A stretch of DNA of 64,000 nucleotides, taken from assembly GCA_000403295.2 (NCBI GenBank), contig KE159605.1:128845-192844 (forward strand). The letters are read 5' to 3'. The position numbers were made by a program, and so were the translations under genes. This stretch comes from Lachnospiraceae bacterium M18-1. Its GTDB lineage: Bacteria > Bacillota > Clostridia > Lachnospirales > Lachnospiraceae. Positions 1 to 9,491 of the stretch are shown one piece after another. How positions within the stretch are numbered: position 1 is the stretch's first letter; every line of letters starts with the position of its first letter. The notes under the pieces were generated by a model, which saw only the letters and a program-made list of their open reading frames with translations, searched no databases and had not been told where the DNA came from.

Positions 1-362
1 TTGAAGAAGGCGCTCTTGCTGGATTAAATTTTCTGGAATGGATTGAGGTAGAAAGCGGAAATACTGGTTTTACTAGTGATTCGGGTGTTCTGTTTGACAT
101 TACGATGTCTGTGCTGATGGCCTTCCCGGCTGCCTGGATGGACGGTTATTGTCTGCCTCCGTCTGTTACAAGGATTGCAGGCAGGGCTTTTGAAGGGACT
201 TCTATTTCCAGGCTGGATGTGAGAGAGTGCGGCATACTTTCATTTGGAGATCATGTATTTGGAAGTTCCGGCGGAAGCGGAATCCAGATCGTGGTTTCTG
301 AGTCAGCGTCTCAGGTATATGAAGAACTGCTGGCGGGGTATGAGGTGACAATTACGAGATGA
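1..362 (+). CDS. BspA-like leucine-rich repeat protein, C-terminal fragment
   Basis: The frame is open from base 3 to the TGA at 360-362, so the gene starts left of the window. The visible ~119 residues carry the pattern of LRR_5 (BspA/TpLRR) repeats, for example LPPSVTRIAGRAFEGTSISR followed by a beta-strand/loop unit, and end in a short cap (VYEELLAGYEVTITR). Such repeats are common in large surface or secreted proteins of gut Clostridia. The family call comes from the repeat pattern only. The N-terminus, any signal peptide and any anchor are not visible. There is no clear terminator after the stop. Confidence 0.6.
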   Translation, partial: EEGALAGLNFLEWIEVESGNTGFTSDSGVLFDITMSVLMAFPAAWMDGYCLPPSVTRIAGRAFEGTSISRLDVRECGILSFGDHVFGSSGGSGIQIVVSESASQVYEELLAGYEVTITR

Positions 363-432
363 AATTGTTACAGTTCTCAGTATCTTGGGCCGTTATCTGT
401 AACATGAAATTAAGGATATGTGTATTTGTTTG

Positions 433-461
433 TTGAACATTTCTATAAGTTGTTCTATAAT
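433..461 (+). promoter_or_regulatory. Sigma-A type promoter for gltX
   Basis: TTGAAC at 433-438, a 17-nt spacer and a perfect TATAAT at 456-461 lie about 60 nt upstream of the gltX ATG. The spacing is ideal for the housekeeping sigma factor. The transcript would include gltX and the closely following helicase gene. Confidence 0.7.
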
Positions 462-519
462 AAGGTGGCGTGCAGAACTGACGCAAATTGGAGATAAAAG
501 AGAATTGGAGATATGAGAG

Positions 520-1983
520 ATGAAAAAAGTAAGGACAAGATTTGCACCCAGCCCTACAGGGAGAATGCATGTAGGGAATCTGAGGACTGCACTTTACGCA
601 TATCTGATCGCAAAGCATGAAGGAGGGGATTTTATCCTCCGGATTGAAGACACCGACCAGGAGCGGTTCGTGGAAGGGGCGCTGGAGATCATTTACCGTA
701 CACTGGAAAAGACCGGGCTCATTCATGACGAAGGTCCCGACCAGGACGGAGGCGTCGGCCCTTATGTGCAGAGTGAACGTCAGGCTTCTGGCCTGTATTT
801 GAAATATGCAAAGCAGCTGGTAGAGCAAGGGGACGCCTATTACTGCTTCTGCGATAAGGCACGTCTGGACTCCCTGCGGACTTCGGTTTCGGCAGACGGA
901 ACGGATATCGTGGTGTATGACAAGCACTGTCTGGGACTGAAGAAAGAGGAGGTGGAGGCCAACCTTGCGGCAGGAAAGCCCTGGGTCATCCGGCTCAATG
1001 TTCCCAATGAAGGCGAGACTACCTTCCATGATGAGATTTACGGGGATATCACGGTGCCGAACCAGGAGCTGGATGATATGATCCTGATCAAATCAGACGG
1101 CTATCCAACCTACAATTTTGCAAATGTGATCGATGACCATCTGATGGGCATCACTCATGTGGTGCGGGGCAATGAATATCTGTCCTCCGCGCCTAAGTAC
1201 AACCGGCTGTACGAGGCATTTGGCTGGGAGGTTCCGGTGTATGTGCACTGTCCGCTGATCACAGATGAGGAGCATAAGAAGCTGAGCAAGCGGTGCGGGC
1301 ATTCTTCCTATGAAGATTTGATCGACCAGGGCTTTGTATCAGAGGCTGTTGTCAATTACGTGGCGCTTCTGGGCTGGTGTCCCTCTGACAACCGGGAGAT
1401 TTTCACGCTCCAGGAGCTGGTGGAGGCATTTGACTATACCCATATGAGCAAATCGCCGGCTGTCTTTGACACTGTGAAGCTGAAATGGATGAACGGGGAA
1501 TATCTCAAAGCCATGGATGAGGAGCGCTTTTTTGAACTGGCCAGACCGTATATTCAGGAAGTGGTCTCGAAGGACTTTGACCTGAAAAAGATCGCGGCGC
1601 TGGTAAAGACCCGGATTGAGATTTTCCCGGATATCCGGGAGCAGATCGACTTTTTCGAGGAAGTCCCGGAATATGATACCGCAATGTATACGCATAAGAA
1701 AATGAAGTCCACGCCGGAGACGTCGCTTACAGTATTGAGGGATCTGCTTCCCGTACTGGAAGCACAGGAGGACTACGGTAACGACGCGCTGTTTGAGACA
1801 TTGAAAGGGTATGTGACGGAGAAGGGTGTTAAGATCGGTTATGTGATGTGGCCCATCCGTACTGCAGTTTCCGGAAAGCAGAATACCCCGGGGGGCGCTA
1901 CGGAGATCATGGAGGTTCTTGGAAAAGAGGAATCCTTGAAGAGGATTCGGGAAGCGGTCCAAAAGCTGGAGGCAGGAGTTTAA
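520..1983 (+). CDS. gltX: Glutamate--tRNA ligase
   Basis: Class I aminoacyl-tRNA synthetase that charges tRNA-Glu (and possibly tRNA-Gln) with glutamate. The 487-residue protein opens with the Rossmann fold signature [18 protein letters not shown] at residues 17-20 is the HIGH box. RIEDTD follows at 41-46 and KLSKR at 254-258 is the KMSKS loop. Length is normal for bacterial GltX. A start 33-35 nt downstream of GGAGATAAAAGAGAATTGGAGATATGAGAG-like purine-rich leader is the only reasonable one. It is followed after one base by the helicase gene, so the two are probably cotranscribed. Confidence 0.95.
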   Translation: MKKVRTRFAPSPTGRMHVGNLRTALYAYLIAKHEGGDFILRIEDTDQERFVEGALEIIYRTLEKTGLIHDEGPDQDGGVGPYVQSERQASGLYLKYAKQLVEQGDAYYCFCDKARLDSLRTSVSADGTDIVVYDKHCLGLKKEEVEANLAAGKPWVIRLNVPNEGETTFHDEIYGDITVPNQELDDMILIKSDGYPTYNFANVIDDHLMGITHVVRGNEYLSSAPKYNRLYEAFGWEVPVYVHCPLITDEEHKKLSKRCGHSSYEDLIDQGFVSEAVVNYVALLGWCPSDNREIFTLQELVEAFDYTHMSKSPAVFDTVKLKWMNGEYLKAMDEERFFELARPYIQEVVSKDFDLKKIAALVKTRIEIFPDIREQIDFFEEVPEYDTAMYTHKKMKSTPETSLTVLRDLLPVLEAQEDYGNDALFETLKGYVTEKGVKIGYVMWPIRTAVSGKQNTPGGATEIMEVLGKEESLKRIREAVQKLEAGV

Positions 1984-1984
1984 T

Positions 1985-3814
1985 TTGAATCAGGCACAGA
2001 AGCGGGCGGCAGCCCACACAGAGGGTCCGTGCCTTGTGCTGGCAGGACCGGGTTCAGGGAAGACCCTGACCATTGTAAACCGAATAAAATACCTTATTGA
2101 GGAACAGAGAGTAAGACCAGAAGAAATTCTGGTCATTACTTTTACAAAATATGCCGCCGGAGAAATGAAGCTCCGGCTTCAGGCTCTGATGGAAGGCAGA
2201 CGGCTTCCAGTGACGATGGGGACCTTCCACGGGATTTACTATGGGATCCTGAAATGGGCCTATCATTTAGGACCTCAAAATATCCTCTCCGAAGAGGAAA
2301 AGTACGGGATGCTCCGGCAGATCGTGAGCAGACAGGAAGCAGAGGTATTCGATGAAGAAGACTTTCTGCAGGGGATCGTTATGGAGATCGGTACGGTCAA
2401 AAACCACAGAGCGGACCTGGAGGAATACCAGGCAAAACATTGTCCGGCGGAGACTTTCCGCTGTATTTACCGGGAATATGAATCCATGCGCAAGGAAGCG
2501 AAAAAAATAGACTTTGATGATATGCTGGTTCTATGTTATGATTTATTCAGACGGCGTCCGGATGTGCTGAAGCTCTGGCAGGAAAAGTTCCGGTATATCC
2601 TGGTGGATGAATTTCAGGATATCAACCAGGTGCAGTATGATGTGATCCGGATGCTGGCTGCGCCGGAACACAACCTGTTCGTGGTGGGGGATGACGACCA
2701 GTCTATCTATGGCTTTCGCGGCGCGGATGTAAAACTCATGTTCCGCTTCTTAAAGGATTATCCGGGAGCCAGAAAGCTGCTCCTGGATACGAATTACCGT
2801 TCCACGGCCAATATTGTCCGGCATGCGCTGCAGGTCATCGGAAATAACGAAGTCCGGTTTGACAAGAAGATCCGGACACAGAAGCCGGCCGGGGCGACGC
2901 TGCATATCCAGGAAACGCTGGATTCTGAGGATGAGAGCGTTTATGTGCTCTCGGAGATCAGACAGAGGATAGAATCCGGAATCCCTCCGGAGCAGATCGC
3001 GGTGCTCTTTCGGGTGCATACGGATGTCCGCGCGCTGGCAGGTCAACTGGTGAAGCACAGGATTCCGTTTTATATGAGGGAGTCCATGCCGGACCTTTAC
3101 CAGCATTTTATCGCCAAAGATATCCGGGCCTATCTGCGTCTGGCAGGAGGAGGCCGGGAGCGGTCGGATTTTTTACAGGTGATGAACCGGCCGGTACGTT
3201 ATCTGAGCAGGGCTTCCGTTTCAGAGAACCGGATCGTGCCGTTTGAAGAACTGCGGAAGTTCTATTGCGACAAGGAGTGGATGCAGGACCGGATCGACCA
3301 GTTTGAGTGGGACCTGAAAATGATGGAGAAGATGGCGCCCTATGCCGCCATTCAATATATCAGGAAAAAGGTCGGCTATGATGATTACCTTCGTGAATAT
3401 GCAGATTCAAAGGGACAGCAGCCGACAGAATATTTTGACGTGCTGGCAGAATTGGAAGAGGCTGCGAAACCCTTTACGGCGGCAGAAGAGTGGTTTGCAT
3501 ATATGTCAGAATATACGGACGCGCTGGCAAAGCAGAAGCAAAAGGCTCAGGATGACAGGACAGGGGTCCGTCTGATGACCATGCATGCGTCAAAGGGGCT
3601 GGAATTTGATACCGTATTCATCATCCAGGCCAATGAGGGGCGGATCCCCTATAAACGTGCCATGAAGGAGCATGGCGTGGAGGAGGAGCGGAGGCTGTTC
3701 TACGTGGCCATGACCCGGGCCAAGGAAGTGATTAAGATCAGCTATGTGACAGTGAAAAACGGAAAGGATGCGCAGCCCTCCCGCTTTGTGGAAGAATTAC
3801 ATCCGAAGCTGTAA
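1985..3814 (+). CDS. UvrD/PcrA-like superfamily 1 DNA helicase
   Basis: A 609-residue ATP-dependent 3'-5' helicase of the UvrD/PcrA type. Visible motifs: Walker A GPGSGKT at residues 21-27, motif Ia TFTKYAAGEM, motif II DEFQD near 210, motif III GDDDQSIYGFRGA, motif V TMHASKGLEFDTVF and motif VI RRLFYVAMTRAKE near 568. It is shorter than full PcrA (about 730) and lacks the usual long C-terminal tail, so it may be an accessory repair helicase. The start is TTG at 1985, one base after the gltX stop; the purine-rich end of gltX (GGAGGCAGGAG) supplies the ribosome site. Translational coupling with gltX is likely. Confidence 0.88.
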   Translation: MNQAQKRAAAHTEGPCLVLAGPGSGKTLTIVNRIKYLIEEQRVRPEEILVITFTKYAAGEMKLRLQALMEGRRLPVTMGTFHGIYYGILKWAYHLGPQNILSEEEKYGMLRQIVSRQEAEVFDEEDFLQGIVMEIGTVKNHRADLEEYQAKHCPAETFRCIYREYESMRKEAKKIDFDDMLVLCYDLFRRRPDVLKLWQEKFRYILVDEFQDINQVQYDVIRMLAAPEHNLFVVGDDDQSIYGFRGADVKLMFRFLKDYPGARKLLLDTNYRSTANIVRHALQVIGNNEVRFDKKIRTQKPAGATLHIQETLDSEDESVYVLSEIRQRIESGIPPEQIAVLFRVHTDVRALAGQLVKHRIPFYMRESMPDLYQHFIAKDIRAYLRLAGGGRERSDFLQVMNRPVRYLSRASVSENRIVPFEELRKFYCDKEWMQDRIDQFEWDLKMMEKMAPYAAIQYIRKKVGYDDYLREYADSKGQQPTEYFDVLAELEEAAKPFTAAEEWFAYMSEYTDALAKQKQKAQDDRTGVRLMTMHASKGLEFDTVFIIQANEGRIPYKRAMKEHGVEEERRLFYVAMTRAKEVIKISYVTVKNGKDAQPSRFVEELHPKL

Positions 3815-3898
3815 GTAGTTCATCTGACCGACCGCGGACTGTTACTATTTACAGTCATTTCACTCACATGCGCAAAAACAGCCGGCAAAGCTGTGTAA

Positions 3899-3908
3899 CA
3901 ATCAATCA
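3899..3908 (+). repeat. Left target-site duplication of the IS
   Basis: CAATCAATCA, repeated exactly at 6067-6076, abuts the left end of the insertion sequence. A 10-bp direct repeat fits the IS4-type range of 9-12 bp. Confidence 0.85.
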
Positions 3909-4440
3909 CAGCTCCGACGCTTAAATATTTTTTGTTTTGAAATCATACGTAATTTAAAGACATTAAGACGGTTTGGTAAAGAGGCGGGAAATTTTTTCTT
4001 CGCACTCAGGATAAAAGAGCTGTTGGATGGAACAAAAAGATGAGCCATGAAACACCAGGGGCTGTTTCATATGTTGCTCACTTAAAAAGCATCTGTTCCG
4101 GCAAGGGAGATCAAACATGGGACAAATCATTCATCTGGATAAAGGGAATCCCCATTTTCATTTAGGATAGCATTCGAAACAGGGGATATGGTCTGCTACT
4201 GTCATTGATTGTCAGACATTCCCAAATGATCTATGGAAAAGTTTCTTTACGGATCAGGCGTACTTTAAGTTTTAATGAGATATCCGTCTGACGCGCAATT
4301 CCGGAAAAAAGAAATCCGAATCGGGTGGTTTTCGGCCCCAATACCAGAGTGTTCTATGTGTATTGTGTATATTATAATAGAAGAAATGCATAAATTATCT
4401 GATGACTTTGGCTAAAATCGCAAAAAGGTAGGAAATCATA

Positions 4441-4526
4441 AAAAAACCTCCCATTTTATGGAAAAATGAGAGATAATGTAATTAACCCAACAACATATCT
4501 TCACCCATAAAAGAAGGAGGTTTTTT
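4441..4526 (+). promoter_or_regulatory. Hairpin sequestering the transposase ribosome-binding site
   Basis: AAAAAACCTCC at 4441-4451 is the exact complement of GGAGGTTTTTT at 4516-4526, and inner segments TTTTATGG and CCATAAAA extend the stem. The downstream arm contains the Shine-Dalgarno sequence and ends three bases before the ATG at 4529. The structure would mask translation initiation, a known way for IS elements to limit transposase (IS10/IS50 use RNA structure in read-through transcripts). The regulatory role is inferred. Confidence 0.6.
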
Positions 4527-4528
4527 AC

Positions 4529-5904
4529 ATGAAAAGAGAATAGCGGTTACGAGAAAAGAAACCCGGGAAAACTTACAGAAACTCCGGCTTGCATGTGAAC
4601 TCTCAAAACTGATCCGGCACTACTTCCCGGATCTGGTGCCACTGCTGAAAAAACTGCCGGATCCCAGAAACCAAAGCTATATTACCTATCCGTCTGCCGT
4701 GCTCCTAATGACCCGTATCCTTTCTTCTATATTTTACATCAGCAGTATGAGAAAAACAAGTGAAGAATTCAATTCGGATCTCATGATTGAAAATATCTGG
4801 GAACTATGCGCAGAGGAAGAAACCGTCCGCGAGCTCCCTTACTGGGAGACCATCAACCGGTATCTGGAAAAATTGGAGCCGGAATCTCTGCAGGAAGTCA
4901 TTTGGAAACTGGTGTACCGCCTGCTGCGGAGCAAGGCGTTCCAAGGGGCGCGAATTGGAGAGAAACACTGGCAGATCATTTTAGACGGGACCCAGTTACA
5001 CAGCAGCCGTAAGCCGCTGGATCCGAAATGCATGTACCGGATCCATCACAAAGGCAAGCCGGAAGAATACCGCGAGAATTATTACTATGTCCTGGAGGCA
5101 AAGTTGGTATTGCATCCCAAGATTGTAGTAAGTATTATGACCGAATTTGTGGAAAATGATGGGAAAGAGATGGACAAGCAGGACTGCGAAAGGAAAGCAG
5201 GTGTGAGACTGATGGAAAAGCTGAAGAAGCAGTTTCCAAGATTAAATATCTGCCTATGTGCGGACAGCCTGTATGCATGTGAGCCATTTTTCCGGAAATG
5301 CGGGGAATACCGGTGGCAGTATCTGATCCGATTTAAGGAGGGAAGTATCCCGACAGTAGGAAAGGAATATAGAAAACTGAAAGACTTGGAAAAGAACCGA
5401 AAGGAAACGAAAATAAAAAATGGCCGATACTGGTATGATTATGTAAATGAGATTGACTATAACGGATGTAAAATCAATTTGATGGAGTATGGTGAGGAAC
5501 TGAAACGGACCATAAAAAGAGGGATGTGCAAAATCGAACGTGAGGAAAAAAAGTCGTTCTGTTTTTTGACAAGTCTGCCGGTGAGAAAAAAGAATGTATG
5601 CGATCTGGTGGAGAAGGGGCGGATGCGCTGGAAAATAGAAAATGAAGGGTTTAATACGCAAAAGAATCAGGGATATTATTTGAAGCACTTGTTCAGTAAA
5701 AACTACCAGGGGATCAAAAACCATTATTACCTGATCCAGATCGGGCACATGATTGCACAGATAATGGAGACATGGGGAAGATTGTGGGAAGGGATGCATC
5801 TGAGTATGGAACAAAAGCATCAGAAGATACTGGAATCCTTTCAGGCTGTCAGGTTGAAAGAATACATTGGAATAAAAAAGAACATACAGATCCGATTACA
5901 ATAG
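4529..5904 (+). pseudogene. IS4-superfamily DDE transposase, frameshifted near start
   Basis: Transposase of about 457 residues. Candidate catalytic positions: D in IILDGTQ, D in CADSLYA, and E in RWKIENEGFN, followed by a lysine as in the IS4 Y-R-E-K region. The ATG at 4529, with a strong GGAGG site, runs only four codons before TAG. Reading one frame over from the same place gives an uninterrupted protein (IAVTRKETRENLQKL... to the stop at 5902). One missing A in the run after ATG would explain this. The open part without the shift begins at a GTG at 4636 that has no ribosome site. So the copy is probably inactive, unless slippage on the A run restores it. Confidence 0.75.
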
Positions 5905-6066
5905 ACAGGTCTCGAAGGAAGGGGGGATTCAAAAGGAAGCTGGAAATTGAATAGAGGAAACCAAGGGAATACTGTTTCCTGGAATCCATAATACTAAGAA
6001 AAGGCTGTGGAAGATATGAAATTTTCATAGCCTGGAAGAAAAAAATAAATTTAAGCGTCAGAGCTG

Positions 6067-6076
6067 CAATCAATCA
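6067..6076 (+). repeat. Right target-site duplication of the IS
   Basis: CAATCAATCA, identical to 3899-3908, directly follows the right terminal repeat of the insertion sequence. Confidence 0.85.
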
Positions 6077-6084
6077 GGCTTCTA

Positions 6085-6112
6085 TTGACAAACCTGCAAA
6101 ACACGTTAGAAT
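6085..6112 (+). promoter_or_regulatory. Sigma-A promoter for the sugar-binding lipoprotein gene
   Basis: Perfect TTGACA at 6085-6090, 16-nt spacer, TAGAAT at 6107-6112, about 90 nt before the ATG at 6202. It lies just outside the right edge of the insertion sequence, so the IS landed immediately upstream of this promoter. Confidence 0.7.
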
Positions 6113-6201
6113 AAAGATAGTACAATGTGAGAAAAGACATGCCCTTTGGGGATATGAGGCGGGAAGTGCAGACATTTAAAATCTTTTTAAAGAGGTAGGT
6201 T

Positions 6202-7194
6202 ATGAAGCAAAAAATATTCCTTGTGTTTTTTTCAATGATTCTGGTCTGCTCCATGCTGGCCGGATGTAAGAAAAGTGTAGGGACGCCGGAGGATAACGCG
6301 GTCGTAGAGGAAGATCCGGAGGAGGAAGAGGAGGATACGGGATACGTATTCGGATACAGCTGTATTGATATGGAGAATCCCTACTTTGATACGCTGCGGC
6401 GTTCCCTTGAAAATACATTAGGAGAAAATGAATATCAGCTGATCTCTAAAGATTCGGGTTCGGACGCACAGGCACAGAACGAACAGCTGGAAGAATTGAT
6501 CGAGATGGAGGTGGATGCGGTATTCTTATGTCCGGTGGACTGGGAAATGGTCACACCTGCTCTCGAGGCACTGCAGGCGGCCGGAATCCCGGTGATCAAT
6601 ATCGATACACAGGTAAAGGAAGAGAGCCTGACAAAAGCTTATGTGGGATCTGACAACAGAAATGCGGGATTTGTCTGCGGAGAAGATCTGAAAAAACGCT
6701 GTCCGGACGGCGGAAAGATCCTGCTGTTGGAATCTCCGTCCATGAATTCGATCAATGAACGGATCACCGGATTTGAACAGGCCATCGCGAATGCAGGATT
6801 TGAAGTCCTGGACCGGGCGGATGTGAACGGAGAAAAGGAAAAGGCAAAGGAGACGATGGAAGAATTTCTAAAGAAATATCCGGAGATCGACGCCGTGATG
6901 TGTGGGAATGACCGTGCTGCCCTGGGGACTCTGGAGGCAGTCAGGGAATCTGCGCGGGAAGGCATCCGGATTTATGGTGTGGACGGCTCGCCGGAGGTAA
7001 AACAGGAGATTGCGAAAGCAGACAGCCCGATGACAGCAACGGGCGCACAATCGCCGATTCGGATCGGGAAAGAGGCGGCAGAGATCGGAATAGCGATTTT
7101 GGACGGGGAAAATTTTGAAACAACCACTTATGAAGACACATTTCTGATTGACAAAGGAAATGTAGAGATGTACGGAACAGACGGCTGGCAGTAG
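6202..7194 (+). CDS. Sugar-binding lipoprotein of the RbsB/periplasmic-binding type
   Basis: A 330-residue substrate-binding protein of the Peripla_BP_4 class (ribose/galactose/autoinducer-2 type). It has a lipoprotein signal with lipobox LAGC (Cys22), an acidic linker of Glu/Asp residues, then two alpha/beta lobes with the characteristic motifs DNRNAGFVCGEDL, PEIDAVMCGNDRAALG and IYGVDGSPE. It should sit on the outer face of the membrane and bind a sugar or related ligand. No ABC permease or ATPase lies next to it, so it is an orphan that must work with distant partners or act as a sensor. It precedes a GH13-fold gene by 28 bp and probably shares its transcript. Start supported by AGAGGTAGG upstream. 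Confidence 0.85.
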   Translation: MKQKIFLVFFSMILVCSMLAGCKKSVGTPEDNAVVEEDPEEEEEDTGYVFGYSCIDMENPYFDTLRRSLENTLGENEYQLISKDSGSDAQAQNEQLEELIEMEVDAVFLCPVDWEMVTPALEALQAAGIPVINIDTQVKEESLTKAYVGSDNRNAGFVCGEDLKKRCPDGGKILLLESPSMNSINERITGFEQAIANAGFEVLDRADVNGEKEKAKETMEEFLKKYPEIDAVMCGNDRAALGTLEAVRESAREGIRIYGVDGSPEVKQEIAKADSPMTATGAQSPIRIGKEAAEIGIAILDGENFETTTYEDTFLIDKGNVEMYGTDGWQ

Positions 7195-7222
7195 GAGGAA
7201 AGACTTACAGGAGGAAGAGCAT

Positions 7223-8926
7223 ATGAAGAAAGTGGAAGGGTACCCGCAGCCACTTGGGGTGAAGATAAAGCAGGACAAGGTGAATTTTGCAGTTTCCGTA
7301 CCAACAGGAAAGAAATGCGAGCTTCTGCTCTATCGTGCAGGAAAGACAGAACCGGCTTTCATTTACGAGATGCCGGAGGAAGAAGGACTGGGGGAAATCC
7401 GCTTTCTGGCAGTAGAAGGACTGGATGTGCAGAAATATGAATATAACTTCCGGATTAATGATAAGGTCACTCTGGACCCGTATGTCCGCGAACTTGCGAG
7501 AACGAGAAAATTCGGGGAAATGCCTGACGCAGATCTGCACAGAGTGCGGGGGCGTTTTCCGACCGCTCCCTATGACTGGGAGGGAGATCATATCTTAAAG
7601 ATCCCGTTCGAGGAGGTCATTGCATACAGCCTCCATGTTCGGGGATTTACAAAGCATTCCTCTTCTGGAGTTAAGCAGAAGGGAACCTTTGCCGGGATCG
7701 TGGAGAGGCTTCCCTATCTGACAGATCTGGGGATCAACCAGATCCAGTGCATGCCCATCTATGAGTTTGACGAAGCATTCGGAAGCCGGCTGAATTACTG
7801 GGGATACGGCGGCGGCTATTACTTTGCGCCAAAAGCGGCGTACAGCGGGTCGGGCCATGCAGCGTCTGAACTGAAGGACATGGTAAAGTGCTGCCACAGA
7901 GCAGGGATTGAAGTGGTACTGGAGATGCCTTTTGAGCAGGGCATCCAGACGCAGACCGCCATCGAATGTCTGAAATACTATATGCTGGAATATCATATCG
8001 ACGGATTTGTGATCAATCCGTATAATGTATCATGGGACTGCCTGACCCAGGATCCGCTCCTGAAAGGGACTAAGATCATGCAGAAGGACGAAGGATTCCA
8101 GAATACCATGCGCCGGTTCCTCAAAGGGGATGAGGACATGGTAAATCCGGTGATAGGCGCATTATGCCTGAATACAAATGCCAACGGCAAATGCAATTAT
8201 ATCACAACCCATACCGGATTTACCTTGAATGACCTGGTGTCTTATGAAGCGAAGCATAACGAGGCCAACGGGGAACGGAATCTGGACGGGCCCAATTACA
8301 ATTACAGCTGGAACTGCGGGGCGGAGGGACCAAGCAGGAAGCGTTATATTAAGAACTTAAGGAAAAGGCAGATCCGAAATGCTTTTCTTCTGCTGCTCAT
8401 GGCACAGGGGACGCCCTGCCTCCTTGCAGGGGATGAATTTTGGAATACGCAGAAGGGAAATAACAACGTATACTGTCAGGACAACGAAACCTCCTGGCTG
8501 GACTGGGGCAGGCTGAAGCGGGACGACAGCCTTTTCCAATATGTGAAAAGCCTCATCGCCTTTCGAAAAACGCATCCGTCTCTTCACCAGAAATATCCGC
8601 TGTCAGGGACAGACCGCAGCGGCTGCGGGCTGCCGGACGTGTCCTATCACGGGGAAAATGCATGGCAGGCGCCGGCAGAGGTGCACAGCCGTCAGTTAGG
8701 CGTACTCTACTGCGCTGCCGGGGAGCAGGAGGACCTCTGCTTTATTGCCTACAATATGCACTGGCTGAAGCATTCCTTCGCACTGCCCGCATTGCCGAAA
8801 AACCTGAAATGGTACCGGGTGATCGAGACGGAGAACGGAGCTGAAGAAGGGCAGGAGGAAGATCAGAAGCGGATTGAGCTGCAGGCACGCAGCGTTGTAG
8901 TCCTGGTTGGAAGGAAGAGTGATTGA
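7223..8926 (+). CDS. GH13/GlgX-like glycogen debranching fold protein, catalytic residues lost
   Basis: A 567-residue protein colinear with isoamylase/GlgX enzymes: N-terminal CBM48-like domain (residues 5-95), then a GH13 barrel and a C-terminal beta domain. The GlgX region after the barrel is clear (GFTLNDLVSYEAKHNEANGE, and LLLMAQGTPCLLAGDEF). However, the four conserved regions are degenerate. Region I reads VVLEMPFEQ instead of VxLDxVxNH. Region II reads DGFVIN (residues 260-265) instead of GFRFD, so the nucleophile Asp is Asn265. The acid/base Glu region TKLIAE reads TKIMQK (Lys288). Region IV reads THTGF instead of AHDGF (Thr331). Hydrolysis by the normal mechanism is not expected; a glycan-binding or regulatory role is an inference. 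Start ATG follows AGGAGGAAG. Confidence 0.85.
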   Translation: MKKVEGYPQPLGVKIKQDKVNFAVSVPTGKKCELLLYRAGKTEPAFIYEMPEEEGLGEIRFLAVEGLDVQKYEYNFRINDKVTLDPYVRELARTRKFGEMPDADLHRVRGRFPTAPYDWEGDHILKIPFEEVIAYSLHVRGFTKHSSSGVKQKGTFAGIVERLPYLTDLGINQIQCMPIYEFDEAFGSRLNYWGYGGGYYFAPKAAYSGSGHAASELKDMVKCCHRAGIEVVLEMPFEQGIQTQTAIECLKYYMLEYHIDGFVINPYNVSWDCLTQDPLLKGTKIMQKDEGFQNTMRRFLKGDEDMVNPVIGALCLNTNANGKCNYITTHTGFTLNDLVSYEAKHNEANGERNLDGPNYNYSWNCGAEGPSRKRYIKNLRKRQIRNAFLLLLMAQGTPCLLAGDEFWNTQKGNNNVYCQDNETSWLDWGRLKRDDSLFQYVKSLIAFRKTHPSLHQKYPLSGTDRSGCGLPDVSYHGENAWQAPAEVHSRQLGVLYCAAGEQEDLCFIAYNMHWLKHSFALPALPKNLKWYRVIETENGAEEGQEEDQKRIELQARSVVVLVGRKSD

Positions 8927-8927
8927 A

Positions 8928-9491
8928 ATGATAAAAGCTGCGGAGCATTTCTGTACGATCACAAAACATAAAATGCTGGTCATGAAGGAGTGTTTTCAGG
9001 TGGGGCTGTATCTGCAGGGACTGCTCCATGACCTGTCAAAGTATACATGGACGGAGTTCCGGGTGGGGTGCCGGTTTTACCAGGGAACCCAAAGCCCTAA
9101 TAATGCGGAGAGAAAGGCAAAAGGTTATTCTTCCGCCTGGCTGCATCATAAGGGGCGCAACAGGCACCATTATGAATACTGGGTCGATTATGGGACTGAC
9201 GGTAAAAAATGTCTGATCGGAATGAAGATGCCGGTCAGATATGTGGTGGAGATGTTCCTGGACAGGATCGCGGCCTGTAAGGTGTATAAAGGGCATGCGT
9301 ATCAGGATTCGGACCCGTTGGATTATTTCCAAAAAGGCGGCACAGATGATTATGTGATGCACGAAGACACCAAGAGGCTGCTCACACGCCTTCTTGTCAT
9401 GCTGGCTGAAAATGGAGAAGAAAAGACATTTCGATATATTCGGGAGAAGGTACTTAAGAAGAGGAAAAACAGATGGATCAGAAAAAGATAA
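8928..9491 (+). CDS. DUF5662 family protein
   Basis: A 187-residue soluble protein. The His/Asp-rich pattern LLHDLSKY, then LHHKGRNRHHYEYW, resembles the metal-binding spacing of HD-type phosphohydrolases and matches what I recall of DUF5662; function unknown. The ATG at 8928, one base after the upstream stop and preceded by GGAAGGAAG, is preferred over an in-frame ATG at 8907 inside the upstream gene. Its last 19 bases overlap the start of lepB, so the GH13-like gene, this gene and lepB form a tightly coupled operon. Confidence 0.7.
   Translation: MIKAAEHFCTITKHKMLVMKECFQVGLYLQGLLHDLSKYTWTEFRVGCRFYQGTQSPNNAERKAKGYSSAWLHHKGRNRHHYEYWVDYGTDGKKCLIGMKMPVRYVVEMFLDRIAACKVYKGHAYQDSDPLDYFQKGGTDDYVMHEDTKRLLTRLLVMLAENGEEKTFRYIREKVLKKRKNRWIRKR

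Larger units (their letters stand above)
3909..6066 (+). mobile_element. Complete IS4-like insertion sequence (2158 bp)
   Basis: Left terminal repeat CAGCTCCGACGCTTAAAT at 3909-3926 matches the reverse complement of the right end at 6049-6066 (17 of 18 positions), and the similarity continues into an A/T-rich stretch. Both ends are flanked by the 10-bp duplication CAATCAATCA (3899-3908 and 6067-6076). The only sizeable gene is the DDE transposase. About 620 bp before it is non-coding; it holds a TATAAT-like box at 4372-4377 and a hairpin over the transposase ribosome site. The family assignment rests on the transposase motifs and the duplication length; no database comparison was possible. 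Confidence 0.85.

Noticed and set aside
3909..4440. Passenger gene in the left part of the IS
   Set aside because: No frame of meaningful length with a ribosome site; only a promoter-like box and the hairpin are visible.
5254..5820. Long minus-strand ORF inside the transposase
   Set aside because: It is a shadow of the transposase frame with no ribosome site or recognisable motif. The same holds for the long antisense frames in secDF, recJ, relA and the ABC genes.
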